A stretch of 64,000 bases of DNA from Pedobacter namyangjuensis (GTDB lineage: Bacteria; Bacteroidota; Bacteroidia; Sphingobacteriales; Sphingobacteriaceae), in the NCBI RefSeq assembly GCF_003313325.1, contig NZ_QMHQ01000001.1, forward strand, positions 744,001-808,000, in the 5' to 3' direction. Shown in pieces: positions 27,297 to 37,346 of the stretch. Both the position numbers and the translations under genes were made by a program. Below the pieces are notes generated by a model. That model did not search any database. It saw only the letters and a list, made by a program, of their open reading frames with translations, and was not told the DNA's origin. Each line of letters starts with the position of its first letter. The first letter of the stretch is position 1.

Positions 27297-27394
27297 CTTA
27301 TCTTCTCCCGATGAATCGGGATAGAATGTAGCACCTTGTTAGCACAGGTTGCTAAGACATCTTTGGGTCTAATCCCTCCGCCTTTCTTTATAAG
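27297..27394 (-). promoter_or_regulatory. SAM-I (S-box) riboswitch in the metH leader
   Basis: Read on the minus strand from 27394 to 27297, the S-box consensus is present in order: P1 5' strand CTTAT, the core GGCGGAGGGATTAGACCC, then GCAACC, AAGGTGCTA, a P4 hairpin TCCCGAT/ATCGGGA, AGA, and the P1 3' strand ATAAG closing on CTTAT. It lies 153 bases upstream of metH. Binding of S-adenosylmethionine should switch the metH-metF operon off. No clear intrinsic terminator with a T tract follows, so control of translation or a Rho-type mechanism is possible. Confidence 0.95.
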
Positions 27395-27773
27395 CGATAC
27401 AAAAATGCAACAATGCAACATCAATTCCAAAAATATAAGGCTGATTGCCAAATATTATTATAAAATTTAGACAGATGTTGATGTTGTTCGGTATAATATT
27501 TCGGGATAATTGTTATTCCAGCTAAAAAGGAATCTTAAAATGATTTCAGATTTACTCTATTATATGGCTACGACTTTTCGAATCAATTATACGTGCGTCA
27601 TTGCCAGCTCGACTGGCAACCTTAAAGCGATAGCTGTTTAAATAGACTTATTGTTTACGATTCCCGTTTGCACGGGAATGACGAAAATACTGTTGAATGG
27701 GGTAATGGATTGCTATGCCTCAGTGAGAAATCTAGTGTTGAATTTCCTAACAAAAAAACTAAACACCAAACAA
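27395..27773. other. Gap between metH leader and GDP-fucose synthase gene
   Basis: No gene seen. TATTTTTG on the minus strand at 27428-27435 matches the TAnnTTTG element and would start the metH leader about 25 bases before the riboswitch. Two small palindromic repeats of the dispersed intergenic kind lie at about 27597-27620 (TTGCCAGCTCGACTGGCAA) and 27660-27683 (TTCCCGTTTGCACGGGAA). The end (27750-27783) is A/C-rich simple sequence also found around the genes at 22999 and 23442. Confidence 0.6.
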
Positions 27774-28703
27774 CTAAACAACTAAATTCAAATAATCCTG
27801 ATAGGCTAATTTCAATCCTTCTTCGAGTTCGATTTTATGTTTCCAGCCTAAATTATGAAGCTTGCTTACATCCATTAATTTACGTGGCGTACCATCAGGT
27901 TTCGAGCTGTCGAATGTTAACTCGCCTTCAAAGCCTACAACGTTTTTAATCAGTAATGCCAAATCTTTAATGGTCAAGTCTTCGCCAGTACCTATATTTA
28001 TTAAATTTGGTTCATTGTAGTTTTGCATCAAGAAATAACAGGCATCGGCAAGATCATCTGCAAAAAGAAACTCACGCATAGGCATTCCAGAACCCCAAAT
28101 AGTTACCGTACTTGCATTGCTTTTTTTCGCTTCGTCAAACTTTCTAATTAAAGCAGGCAATACGTGCGAATTTTGAGGGTGGTAATTATCGTTATAGCCA
28201 TATAAATTTGTTGGCATAACAGAAATGAAGTTACATCCATATTGTGCTCTATAAGCGTCGCACATTTTAATGCCGGCAATTTTTGCAATGGCATAAGGTT
28301 CATTAGTTTCTTCTAACAATCCTGTTAAAAGATAATCTTCTTTTAACGGTTGGGGAGCAAGCTTAGGGTAAATACAACTTGAGCCTAGAAACATCAACTT
28401 TGTTACGCCGTTAAGGTAAGATTGATGAATGACATTGTTTTGAATAGCCAAATTTTCGTATAGAAAATCTGCCCTGTAAGTATTATTTGCAATGATGCCA
28501 CCCACTTTGGCCGCTGCTAAAAAAACATATTCCGGTTTTTCTTTGCTAAAAAATAAAGCAACTGCTTGTTGATCTCTTAAATCTAGTTCGGCAGAAGTTT
28601 TTACTACAATGTTGTTGTAGCCCTCTTTTTCCAATTTGCGATAAATAGCGGATCCAACCATGCCTCTATGGCCGGCAACATATATTTTTGCGTTCTTTTC
28701 CAA
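27774..28703 (-). CDS. fcl: GDP-L-fucose synthase
   Basis: Two-step epimerase-reductase that makes GDP-L-fucose from GDP-4-keto-6-deoxymannose, for surface polysaccharide. The 309-residue extended SDR has [10 protein letters not shown] as its NADP motif, the family phrase [19 protein letters not shown], and the catalytic YAIAK. The partner gene gmd is not in the window. It starts 39 bases after dxs on the same strand. The identification rests on strong family-wide motifs. Confidence 0.95.
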   Translation of the reverse strand: MEKNAKIYVAGHRGMVGSAIYRKLEKEGYNNIVVKTSAELDLRDQQAVALFFSKEKPEYVFLAAAKVGGIIANNTYRADFLYENLAIQNNVIHQSYLNGVTKLMFLGSSCIYPKLAPQPLKEDYLLTGLLEETNEPYAIAKIAGIKMCDAYRAQYGCNFISVMPTNLYGYNDNYHPQNSHVLPALIRKFDEAKKSNASTVTIWGSGMPMREFLFADDLADACYFLMQNYNEPNLINIGTGEDLTIKDLALLIKNVVGFEGELTFDSSKPDGTPRKLMDVSKLHNLGWKHKIELEEGLKLAYQDYLNLVV

Positions 28704-28742
28704 CGTAATAAAATTTTAAATTCTTCCCTTTGGCCGGCTAAT

Positions 28743-30671
28743 CTAAGATGCCATTGTTTTAGTTGTTCTGCTTACCGCTAATTTTTTAACTGCATTAATT
28801 AAAGCATTAGTGTCGTACTGGCACAAAGCCCAAAGTTCTGCTTGCTCGCCGTGTTCGATAAAATTGTCTGGAATACCCAAGCGAACTACATTAGCTTGAT
28901 AATTATGGTCGGCCATAAATTCTAAAATAGCACTACCCATACCACCTTGCAAACAACCATCTTCAATGGTAATTATATTTTTATATCTGGTAAAAACCTC
29001 ATGAAGCATGTTTGCGTCAAGTGGTTTTACAAACCTTAAATCGTAATGTGCTGGATTAATTCCTTCTGTATTTAATTCCTTACAAGCTTCTACGGCAAAA
29101 TTGCCTACATGGCCAATGCTTAAAATAGCTACATCTTCTCCATCAGCAATTTTGCGACCTTTACCAATTTCCAATGCTTTGAAAGGACGTTTCCAATCTG
29201 GCATAACGCCGTTTCCTCTCGGGTAGCGGATGGTGAAAGGGCCAACATTTTCTTGTTGGGCAGTATACATTAGGTTACGTAGCTCTTCTTCGTTCATAGG
29301 CGATGCAACAACCATGTTTGGTATGCAGCGCATGTAAGCAATATCATAAGCGCCATGATGCGTAGCACCATCAGCACCTGCTAAACCTGCTCTATCTAAA
29401 CAAAAAACTACGTTTAAGTTTTGTATCGCCACATCGTGGATAACTTGGTCGAATGCTCTTTGCATAAAGCTCGAGTAGATGTTGCAGAAAGGGACTAAGC
29501 CTTGTGTTGCTAAACCTGCCGAGAAAGTTACCGCGTGTTGCTCGGCAATGCCCACGTCGAATGCTCTTTCGGGCATGGCCTTCATCATAATGTTTAATGA
29601 ACAACCAGAAGGCATAGCCGGCGTAATGCCTACAATTTTTTTATTTGCTTCGGCCAGTTCTACCATTGTATGCCCAAAAACATCTTGGTATTTTGGTGGC
29701 TGAGGTTTATCAATAACCGATTTTTTGATTTCGCCGGTAATTTTATCGAACAAACCCGGTGCATGCCATTTGGTTTGGTCTTTTTCTGCTAGAGCGAAGC
29801 CCTTTCCTTTAACCGTTACACAGTGCAAAAGCTTAGGGCCGGGAATATCTTTTAGGTCTTTTATTACAGATGCTAATCGCTTTACGTCGTGGCCATCAAC
29901 TGGGCCAAAATACCTAAAGTTTAGCGACTCGAAAAGGTTGCTTTGCTTAAGCAAAGTGCCTTTAATGCTTTTTTCTATTTTCTTAACGTATTTATGTGCA
30001 TTTGGACCGAGCTCAGAAAGCTTGGTTAATACATGCGATACATCATCACGGAAGCGATTATACGATTTTGAAGTAGTAATGCTGGTTAAATATTCTTTAA
30101 GCGCACCCACATTTGGATCGATAGACATGCAATTGTCATTCAAAATCACCAATAGGTTTGAATTTTCTATACCAGCATGATTTAAGCCTTCGAAAGCTAA
30201 GCCCGCGGTCATAGCTCCATCGCCAATTACGGCAACATGTTGTCTATCTGTTTCTCCTTTGTAATGGGATGCAACGGCCATGCCCAGTGCTGCCGAAATA
30301 GAAGTAGAAGAGTGGCCAACACCAAAAGTATCGTACTCGCTTTCGCTTATTTTCGGGAAACCACTAATTCCATTAATTATTCGGTTGGTATGGAATTGGC
30401 TTCTGCGACCTGTAAGTATTTTATGGCCGTAAGCTTGGTGGCCTACATCCCAAACCAGCTTGTCGTAAGGTGTGTTTAACGCGTAATGTAAAGCTACGGT
30501 AAGTTCTACCACACCTAAACTAGCGCCAAAGTGCCCGCCATTTACGCTCACCACATCAATAATGTACTGACGAAGTTCTTGGCAAATTTGCTCTAAATCT
30601 TGTTCTGTATATTGCTTTAAATCAACAGGATAATTGATATTTGCTAATAAAGGCCCGGTTTTAAATTCCAT
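28743..30671 (-). CDS. dxs: 1-deoxy-D-xylulose-5-phosphate synthase
   Basis: Thiamine-diphosphate enzyme that condenses pyruvate and glyceraldehyde-3-phosphate in the first step of the MEP isoprenoid pathway. The 642-residue length is normal. Visible motifs: VWDVGHQAYGHKILTGR, the ThDP/Mg motif GDGAMTAGLAFEGLNHAG with NDNCMSI, the catalytic region DVGIAEQHAVTFSAGLA, and the transketolase C-terminal domain. It stands alone at the head of a two-gene run with the GDP-fucose synthase gene; the pairing has no obvious metabolic logic. The 230 bases to glyA are divergent and hold no clear element. Confidence 0.97.
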   Translation of the reverse strand: MEFKTGPLLANINYPVDLKQYTEQDLEQICQELRQYIIDVVSVNGGHFGASLGVVELTVALHYALNTPYDKLVWDVGHQAYGHKILTGRRSQFHTNRIINGISGFPKISESEYDTFGVGHSSTSISAALGMAVASHYKGETDRQHVAVIGDGAMTAGLAFEGLNHAGIENSNLLVILNDNCMSIDPNVGALKEYLTSITTSKSYNRFRDDVSHVLTKLSELGPNAHKYVKKIEKSIKGTLLKQSNLFESLNFRYFGPVDGHDVKRLASVIKDLKDIPGPKLLHCVTVKGKGFALAEKDQTKWHAPGLFDKITGEIKKSVIDKPQPPKYQDVFGHTMVELAEANKKIVGITPAMPSGCSLNIMMKAMPERAFDVGIAEQHAVTFSAGLATQGLVPFCNIYSSFMQRAFDQVIHDVAIQNLNVVFCLDRAGLAGADGATHHGAYDIAYMRCIPNMVVASPMNEEELRNLMYTAQQENVGPFTIRYPRGNGVMPDWKRPFKALEIGKGRKIADGEDVAILSIGHVGNFAVEACKELNTEGINPAHYDLRFVKPLDANMLHEVFTRYKNIITIEDGCLQGGMGSAILEFMADHNYQANVVRLGIPDNFIEHGEQAELWALCQYDTNALINAVKKLAVSRTTKTMAS

Positions 30672-30901
30672 GCATTATTTAAAAAGTACAAATTACGGTA
30701 TTTTGTTTAATACTTTTACCATATAATCATTCCAAATTTAACATAGCAGAGCTTAAATGACAAGTTTAGTAGATATACGCGTAAACAAATGAAATTTACG
30801 TAATTTCTGATTTAATGGAGCTACAATACCTTTTTATAATATTATTTTGCAAACTCGCTATTAGAAATAAATAGTTATTTTTACCGAAAAAACATTCCAT
30901 A

Positions 30902-32173
30902 ATGAAACGAGATAATATAATTTTCGACTTAATTGATAAAGAGTTAGATAGACAAGAACACGGTTTAGAGCTTATTGCTTCAGAAAATTTTGTAAGCAAG
31001 CAAGTAATGGAAGCTGCAGGTTCTGTATTAACTAACAAGTATGCAGAAGGCTTACCAGGTAAACGCTATTATGGTGGTTGCCAAGTTGTTGATGATATTG
31101 AAAACATTGCTATCGAAAGAGCTAAAGAATTATTTGGTGCTGCTTGGGTAAACGTTCAGCCACATTCTGGCGCACAGGCAAACGCTGCGGTTATGCTAGC
31201 AGTAATTCAGCCAGGTGATAAAATTTTAGGTTTCGATCTATCACATGGTGGTCACTTAACGCATGGTTCTCCAGTTAATTTTTCTGGTAAATTATATCAA
31301 CCTCATTTTTATGGAGTTAAAAAAGAAGACGGTTTAATAGATTACGCTAAGCTTGAAGAAGTGGCATTGGCAGAAAAACCAAAATTAATTATTTGCGGTG
31401 CTTCGGCTTACTCTCGCGAGTGGGACTATGCTTTTATTCGTAAAGTAGCAGATAAAGTTGGTGCTTTATTATTGGCAGATATTTCTCACCCGGCAGGGTT
31501 TATTGCAAAAGGCTTATTAACAAACCCGCTTCCACATTGCCATATCGTTACTACAACTACGCACAAAACCTTACGTGGTCCACGAGGTGGAATGATAATG
31601 ATGGGCCAGGATTTCGAAAACCCATGGGGATTGAAAACTCCAAAAGGAGAAATTAGAATGATGTCTGCTTTGTTGGATATGGCTGTTTTTCCGGGTACGC
31701 AAGGTGGTCCGTTAGAGCATATTATCGCAGCTAAAGCAATCGCTTTTGGTGAGGCTTTAACTGATGACTATTTAACCTATATTAAACAAGTTGGTGCCAA
31801 TGCCCAAGCTATGGCAAAAGCTTTTGTAGCTAAAGGATACGGGATTATTTCTGGCGGTACAGATAACCACTTAATGCTTATCGACCTAAGAAATAAAAAC
31901 ATTACGGGCAAGTTAGCTGAAAATGCGCTAGAAAAAGCAGATATCACTGTAAACAAAAACATGGTGCCATTTGATGATAAATCGCCATTTGTAACTTCTG
32001 GTATGCGTGTAGGTACTGCAGCAATTACTTCTAGAGGTTTTAAGGAAACTGAAATGCAACAGATTGTAGATTTAATAGACGAGGTACTTTCTAACCCAGA
32101 AGACGAAAATAATTTACAAGCTGTAAAAGGAAAAGTACAAGCTTTGGTTAGCAATTTCCCACTTTATAAATAA
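30902..32173 (+). CDS. glyA: Serine hydroxymethyltransferase
   Basis: PLP enzyme that interconverts serine and glycine and supplies methylene-THF, the substrate of MetF. At 423 residues it has the canonical SASENFVSK-like [15 protein letters not shown] start, the [16 protein letters not shown] segment and the PLP lysine in [22 protein letters not shown] about 20 bases before the ATG resembles the -7 promoter element. A histidine kinase gene follows after only 10 bases, so glyA and the kinase are probably cotranscribed. Confidence 0.97.
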   Translation: MKRDNIIFDLIDKELDRQEHGLELIASENFVSKQVMEAAGSVLTNKYAEGLPGKRYYGGCQVVDDIENIAIERAKELFGAAWVNVQPHSGAQANAAVMLAVIQPGDKILGFDLSHGGHLTHGSPVNFSGKLYQPHFYGVKKEDGLIDYAKLEEVALAEKPKLIICGASAYSREWDYAFIRKVADKVGALLLADISHPAGFIAKGLLTNPLPHCHIVTTTTHKTLRGPRGGMIMMGQDFENPWGLKTPKGEIRMMSALLDMAVFPGTQGGPLEHIIAAKAIAFGEALTDDYLTYIKQVGANAQAMAKAFVAKGYGIISGGTDNHLMLIDLRNKNITGKLAENALEKADITVNKNMVPFDDKSPFVTSGMRVGTAAITSRGFKETEMQQIVDLIDEVLSNPEDENNLQAVKGKVQALVSNFPLYK

Positions 32174-32183
32174 TATTCTAAAT

Positions 32184-34958
32184 ATGAGTCAGCCCAGTAT
32201 TTCTCCCGAAATAGAAGAGCAGCGTTTAAAGGCGTTGTATTCTTTTGATATTTTGGGAGAAGGGCTTGAACAAGAATTACTAAACTTAGTAAAACTTGCA
32301 GCGCAATTTGCCGGTGCGCCAATTGCATATGTAGCTTTGGTAGATAGAGACGAAGTTGTGCTTAAATCTACCGTAGGGTTAAACGTTAATGTTCAGATCC
32401 GTTTGCCCAGAAATGGCGATGTGATTTGCCAGCATGCCATGTGGGGTGATGATATTTTCGTGGTAGAAGATACTCAGCAAAATGCCGAATTGGCGCAAAA
32501 TCCCATCGTGGTAAACGAGCCATATATTCGCTTTTACGTAAGCGTTCCGCTTAAAGACAATCAGGGTTTACCATTGGGGTGTTTATGCGTTGCGGATACT
32601 GTTCCCAGAACATTAAAAGATAATGAACATGCAGGCTTGCAAACCATTGCAACGCAAGTTATCACGCAATTAAAACTGCAGCGTAAAAACAAACAATTAC
32701 TCGAGCAAACAAAAAAGTTTAACGAGTTTGTCGATATTTTTACTGTATCTCCAGAAATACATTGCATTTTAGATCGCAGTGGCGCCATACTTTTTATTAA
32801 CGATGCCGTAACCGCACTTTTAGGTTATTCTGCCAGCGAGGTAACAGGCCATGTTATGTGGCATTATTGCTATCGCGATGATATAGAAAAGACTATTTAC
32901 GTGATTGAGCGGGGCCTCAAAAATGGAGATAAGGAATTTAGTACAGATTTTAGACTGGTTAGCAAAGCCGGCCAAGTGCTGTGGATTAGCTGGAACATGG
33001 TTGCTAAAGATGATAAATGGTATTGCTACGGCAGAGATATTAGCGAGCGTAAAAAAGTTGAAAACGAGTTAACACAGTTGTCTTTCGTAGCAAGCAAGGT
33101 TAACAATGGCGTAGTTATAAACGATGGAAGTAATAACGTTACTTGGGTAAATGACGCATTTGAAAAAATTACTGGATTTAACCTAGAGGATTTAAAGGGT
33201 AAGCAACTAGGCGATTTAATAAGCGGGCCAAAAACCGATTGGAAAAAGATAGAAAATGCTAGATCATTAACACAACAAAAACAATCCTTCACAGTTGATA
33301 TTTTAGCGTATAAAAAAGATCGAACCCCAATTTGGTTATCTATATATAATACCGTTGTGTTGGATGATGAAGGAAAGGTGGAGACCGAAGTTGAAATCAT
33401 CATCGATATAACAGCAAAAAAGAAGGCAGAAGAAGAGGTAGAAATCTTATCACTTGTAGCTAGCAAAACCAATACTGGTGTTGCCATAGCAAATGCGCAA
33501 GGCGAAATTACTTGGGTAAACGCCGCTTTAGAAAATTTAGTTGGATTTTCTTTAGCCGAACTGAAGGGCAAGATGCTTGGCGATGTCCTATCAACCAAAG
33601 ATACCGACAGAAATGTAATCCTGTTGGCACGCGAAAAGGCAGTTGCTAAAGAATCGTACCATATAGAAGTGCAAGCGCATAAGAAGAACGGAGAAGCTAT
33701 TTGGCTTTCTGTTGCAAATACTCCTATTTTAAATGAAATGGGAGATTTAGAGCGACAAGTGGAATTGATAACAGACATTACACAACGCAAGCAAGTAGAG
33801 CGTGAAATGGTAGAGTCTAGAGAACAAGCTTTACAACTAAGCGAAGCCAAAGAAATGTTTCTCTCGGTAATGAGTCACGAAATTCGTACGCCTTTAAATG
33901 CGGTTATCGGCATGTCACATCTGCTTTTAGAAAACGATCCGAAGCCTTCGCAGGTTGATGATTTGAATATTCTAAAGTTCTCTGGCGAAAATCTATTACA
34001 TATTATAAATGATATTTTAGATTTTACAAAGATTGAAACGGGCAATTTGCAATTGGAAACCATTCCGTTCGATTTGCATACGCTTTGCGTAGATATTGTA
34101 AACTCTTTGCAGGTTACCGCAACAAAACGTAGCAATAGTCTTAACCTTATATTCGATGATCACATCTCCAGCCGTCTACTTGGAGATAAAACAAGATTGT
34201 ACCAGGTTTTGGTTAATTTGTTAAGCAATGCGCTTAAGTTTACCGATAATGGCAGGGTAGAACTTATTGTTAAGTTAAAGCGTATAAATGAAGAGGAAGC
34301 CGTAATCGGTTTTGAAATTATGGACACCGGTATCGGCATACCTAAAGATAAGCAGACTTATATTTTCGAAACCTTTACCCAAGCCAAAACAGATATTTCT
34401 AGAAAATATGGCGGAACAGGTTTAGGTTTAGCGATCACTAAAAAATTATTAAAACTCTACAATTCTGAAATTACCGTTGAGAGTACCGAAGGTAAAGGCA
34501 CAGTTTTCTCTTTTGATATAAACTTTAGTAGACTATCTGGTAATTATGTAGAAGAAAAACCGGCGCCACTAATTAGTATTTATAATGATAAAAAGGTTTT
34601 GGTGGTTGATGATAACGAAGTTAACATCCTTATCGCAAAGCGATTTTTAAGTAAATGGGGCTTGGAAATTGAATTTGCGTCTTCTGGAGAAGAAGCAATT
34701 AACAAAATTGTATCCAATAAATACGACTTGGTTTTTATGGACATCAGAATGCCTGGTATGGATGGCTTTGATACCACTAGAATTATAAGGGATTTGAAGG
34801 ATGATTATTACAAGCAATTGCCCATAATCGCTTTAACAGCATCAACGTTACATAACGAAAATAGCAAGTTTGCAGAATGTGGTATGAATGGCCATGTTTT
34901 AAAGCCGTTTAATCCCGAAGAAATAAAAGCAGTATTGGCTACTTACCTAAAAAAGTAA
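32184..34958 (+). CDS. Hybrid sensor histidine kinase with GAF, three PAS and receiver domains
   Basis: A 924-residue soluble signalling protein without membrane helices. Order: N-terminal GAF domain (about 25-165), PAS 1 (about 180-290), two closely related PAS/PAC units (about 295-415 and 420-540; each has ITWVNxAxE-type and LSVANT/LSIYNT phrases, suggesting internal duplication), coiled linker, HisKA with the phospho-His in MSHEIRTPLNAVIG, HATPase (NxxxNALKFT, DTGIGIPKD, GTGLGLAIT), and a receiver domain with acceptor Asp in LVFMDIRMPG. No Hpt or output domain is attached, so the phosphate must go to a separate partner. Confidence 0.94.
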   Translation: MSQPSISPEIEEQRLKALYSFDILGEGLEQELLNLVKLAAQFAGAPIAYVALVDRDEVVLKSTVGLNVNVQIRLPRNGDVICQHAMWGDDIFVVEDTQQNAELAQNPIVVNEPYIRFYVSVPLKDNQGLPLGCLCVADTVPRTLKDNEHAGLQTIATQVITQLKLQRKNKQLLEQTKKFNEFVDIFTVSPEIHCILDRSGAILFINDAVTALLGYSASEVTGHVMWHYCYRDDIEKTIYVIERGLKNGDKEFSTDFRLVSKAGQVLWISWNMVAKDDKWYCYGRDISERKKVENELTQLSFVASKVNNGVVINDGSNNVTWVNDAFEKITGFNLEDLKGKQLGDLISGPKTDWKKIENARSLTQQKQSFTVDILAYKKDRTPIWLSIYNTVVLDDEGKVETEVEIIIDITAKKKAEEEVEILSLVASKTNTGVAIANAQGEITWVNAALENLVGFSLAELKGKMLGDVLSTKDTDRNVILLAREKAVAKESYHIEVQAHKKNGEAIWLSVANTPILNEMGDLERQVELITDITQRKQVEREMVESREQALQLSEAKEMFLSVMSHEIRTPLNAVIGMSHLLLENDPKPSQVDDLNILKFSGENLLHIINDILDFTKIETGNLQLETIPFDLHTLCVDIVNSLQVTATKRSNSLNLIFDDHISSRLLGDKTRLYQVLVNLLSNALKFTDNGRVELIVKLKRINEEEAVIGFEIMDTGIGIPKDKQTYIFETFTQAKTDISRKYGGTGLGLAITKKLLKLYNSEITVESTEGKGTVFSFDINFSRLSGNYVEEKPAPLISIYNDKKVLVVDDNEVNILIAKRFLSKWGLEIEFASSGEEAINKIVSNKYDLVFMDIRMPGMDGFDTTRIIRDLKDDYYKQLPIIALTASTLHNENSKFAECGMNGHVLKPFNPEEIKAVLATYLKK

Positions 34959-34991
34959 AGGGCCGATACTTCATAAGAAATATCGACCCTT
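34958..34991 (+). terminator. Hairpin terminator of the glyA-kinase operon
   Basis: AAGGGCCGATA (34958-34968) pairs with TATCGACCCTT (34981-34991) with one mismatch, overlapping the last base of the kinase stop codon. No long T tract follows. It also lies downstream of the convergent lipoprotein gene. Confidence 0.6.
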
Positions 34992-35064
34992 ACCATCTAA
35001 ATTAACGCTCTCGATATAATAAACGAAAGCAAATGCTTTTTGGTTTTTAAAAAATCAACTTTTT

Positions 35065-36447
35065 TTATTTATTCTCGTAACAGCCTAATTCATAAGGAAA
35101 TATTCTGTTCTTTCCGCTTAAATCTTTTTTTAGTATTTCGTTAAAGTATAAGTTTGAGGATAGATCTAGGCCTTTATTCTGTGCTGCGCTAGCTTTGTTT
35201 AAGTTAAAGTTAAATTTCGAGGGCTCTACAAACAGCGGATCAGTGTTTATAATATTTCCACCAGCGTTATAGTTGGTTGATAAGGTTTTAAGCAGATTAT
35301 GTTTAATGCTACTGCTGATTGTGGTCAAGGTATTTTTTTTCTCTATAACAAATTCGTCATTTAGTTGGCCCCAAATTAAGTTGTTGGTTAGCTCTATGGC
35401 TAAATTTCCAGCTTGCGTGTTGCTTATGTAGTCAGAAAAGTAAACGGCAGGTGTCTTTCTTACATAATCGATATTATATCCTGCAAAGGTGTTTTGTTTC
35501 AAGTCATATTTTCCTCCGCCAACACCGTAAAGCAAATACTGTCCGCAGTTGTAAAATAGATTATTAAAAGCTGTTAGTTCGGTTTGGTAGCCTAAAAACC
35601 CTACCACTTGCATGTTTTTAATAATGCTGTTGCTCAGCAGTAATTTAGGGTTTTTGGTGGCCGACAAAGAATCTACTGTAATGCCTGCTACTGCATTTTT
35701 TATGATTGCATAGTTTATGTTGGAGTTTTTGCTTTCAGGATAAAAGTGCAAACCATTCCATTGCCCGCTTTCGTTTTCGTACATTTTTTCCAATCTATCA
35801 CTGGTAAATACAATGCTGTCTTTTTTGCTACCATTAGCTATAAGCGTACCTTTTATGGCCATTGTAGAATTACCGTGGAAAAGTATTTTAGTGCCTGGAT
35901 TAAGTGTTAATTGCGCATCTTTGGCAACAGTTACAGATTTATATATAATGTAAGGCAATTTGCTATCCCAAATGGTATTTTCTTTAATTGTGTTGCCGTT
36001 AACGAAAACCGCGTTTTGCCCGTATGCCACCAATGGGATGCTTTGTTTTTTTCCGTTGTAATAAAAAAGGATCGAATCCTGAACTATAAATGGCAAATTT
36101 TGGCTGGTTGGGTTGATATTTACCTTTACAAAAAGGTTGATGGAATCTGTACCGTTAATTTTTAGGTTTGCTGTTTCTGTAGAAGCTAGTCCGTTAATAT
36201 TTAAGCTAAAAGCAGAAGCGGAGCCGCCTGCCAAGCGCACATTATTAATATTAATTGCTTTTTCGTTTGTATTGTAAATTTGTAGGCGCCTACTTGTAGA
36301 TCCGATAGAGGTAAACACGGTATCGAAAAGAACGCTGTCTTTTGAGAAATTTAACACTGCATTTGCATCCACAGTTATCTCTTCATCTTTGCCACAAGAG
36401 GACAAAAATGCAGCTATAATGAAACTGAAGAATAGTAGTGTTTTACG
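35065..36447 (-). CDS. Right-handed beta-helix lipoprotein
   Basis: Predicted envelope lipoprotein of 460 residues: signal peptide MRKTLLFFSFIIAAFLSSC with lipobox LSSC, an N-terminal beta-sandwich region, then repeated short strands with Asn-rich turns (LLLSNSIIKNMQVVGF; LTAFNNLFYNCGQYLLYG; AIELTNNLIWGQL) typical of right-handed parallel beta helices. The start at 36447 is chosen because it opens the signal peptide and lies 5 bases after the comF stop; an upstream in-frame start at 36522 would run inside comF. Cotranscription with comF is likely. Ligand unknown. Confidence 0.85.
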   Translation of the reverse strand, partial: RKTLLFFSFIIAAFLSSCGKDEEITVDANAVLNFSKDSVLFDTVFTSIGSTSRRLQIYNTNEKAININNVRLAGGSASAFSLNINGLASTETANLKINGTDSINLFVKVNINPTSQNLPFIVQDSILFYYNGKKQSIPLVAYGQNAVFVNGNTIKENTIWDSKLPYIIYKSVTVAKDAQLTLNPGTKILFHGNSTMAIKGTLIANGSKKDSIVFTSDRLEKMYENESGQWNGLHFYPESKNSNINYAIIKNAVAGITVDSLSATKNPKLLLSNSIIKNMQVVGFLGYQTELTAFNNLFYNCGQYLLYGVGGGKYDLKQNTFAGYNIDYVRKTPAVYFSDYISNTQAGNLAIELTNNLIWGQLNDEFVIEKKNTLTTISSSIKHNLLKTLSTNYNAGGNIINTDPLFVEPSKFNFNLNKASAAQNKGLDLSSNLYFNEILKKDLSGKNRIFPYELGCYENK

Positions 36448-36452
36448 CATAT

Positions 36453-37151
36453 TTATTCTGCAAAGGCAATGGCCGCTATACTTAATTTTTTTACTCCTAT
36501 TTCTATTAACGTATTTCCGCAAGCTTCTAGTGTTGCCCCGGTTGTTATCACGTCATCTACTAACAAAACATGTTTGTTGGCAAGTTCTTCTTTTTTGTTA
36601 ACACGAAAAACCTCCTGCATGTTTTCGAAACGTGTATATCTCGATTTTTTAGTTTGGCTCTCGGTTATTTTGGTTCTAACTAAATGTGTGGTGCTAATTT
36701 CTGCAGCCAAAACTTCGGCAATGCCTTTAGCAATAAATTCGCTCTGGTTATAACCTCTAATTTTTTCCTTAGCAGGATGAAGTGGAACCGGAATAATAAA
36801 ATCTATTTCTTTATACGCTTCGCTTGATTTTAATTTCTCGCCCAGCAAATTACCCAATTTAACACCAACTTCCGTTTTGCCTTTGTACTTTAGCGCATGC
36901 ATTAGGTTTTGTACTTTGGTTCCCTTTTTAAAATAAAGCATTGCCGTTGCAGCATCTACAGGCAATCTCCCCCAAAGTTGTTTGGCTACTCTATTTTCAC
37001 GATGTCGATGGTAGTCTGTATAGGGTAAATCGTACAAACATTTTGTGCAAATCTCTTTTTCACCGTAATACAAATGCATGCCGCAAGCATTGCAAAGCTC
37101 AGGGAAGAGCAATCCTATAATGTCTGTGGCTAAACGTTTTACGGCAATCAT
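36453..37151 (-). CDS. ComF-family phosphoribosyltransferase-like protein
   Basis: A 232-residue ComF protein: a cysteine pair near the N-terminus (CNACG then CTKC) for a zinc knuckle and a C-terminal phosphoribosyltransferase fold with the PRPP motif VLLVDDVITTGATLEACG. ComF proteins assist DNA uptake in naturally competent bacteria, but homologues occur in nearly all Bacteroidota and the exact role here is unknown. The next gene on the strand is the beta-helix lipoprotein. Confidence 0.92.
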   Translation of the reverse strand: MIAVKRLATDIIGLLFPELCNACGMHLYYGEKEICTKCLYDLPYTDYHRHRENRVAKQLWGRLPVDAATAMLYFKKGTKVQNLMHALKYKGKTEVGVKLGNLLGEKLKSSEAYKEIDFIIPVPLHPAKEKIRGYNQSEFIAKGIAEVLAAEISTTHLVRTKITESQTKKSRYTRFENMQEVFRVNKKEELANKHVLLVDDVITTGATLEACGNTLIEIGVKKLSIAAIAFAE

Positions 37152-37254
37152 AACTCAATCTAGCAAAAAAAAATAGAAGTAAAAAATTCATCCTGATAGT
37201 TGGGCCCCTACTAATAGGCGAAATCACTTGTATCGAATAAGTTTTAAACGGAAG

Positions 37255-37288
37255 CGGATATGTAGTTCATCTAAACGGATATAGATTT
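37255..37288 (+). promoter_or_regulatory. Direct repeat, 21-bp phased, upstream of the GG-leader peptide
   Basis: CGGATATGTAGTT (37255-37267) and CGGATATAGATTT (37276-37288) start exactly 21 bases apart, two DNA turns. LytTR-type regulators of bacteriocin operons bind direct repeats with this phasing. It lies about 60 bases before the peptide start. Confidence 0.4.
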
Positions 37289-37346
37289 TCTCATGAGGAC
37301 AAATGCTAATCGGCTTAAATTAGTATCTCACTTAAATTAAAATATT

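Noticed and set aside
29725-30180. 151-codon plus-strand ORF opposite dxs
   Set aside because: Antisense shadow of a clearly identified gene, with no motif of its own.
33026-33850. 274-codon minus-strand ORF inside the GAF/PAS kinase gene
   Set aside because: Ser/Thr/Phe-rich shadow of the coding strand; the plus-strand kinase has full domain motifs there.
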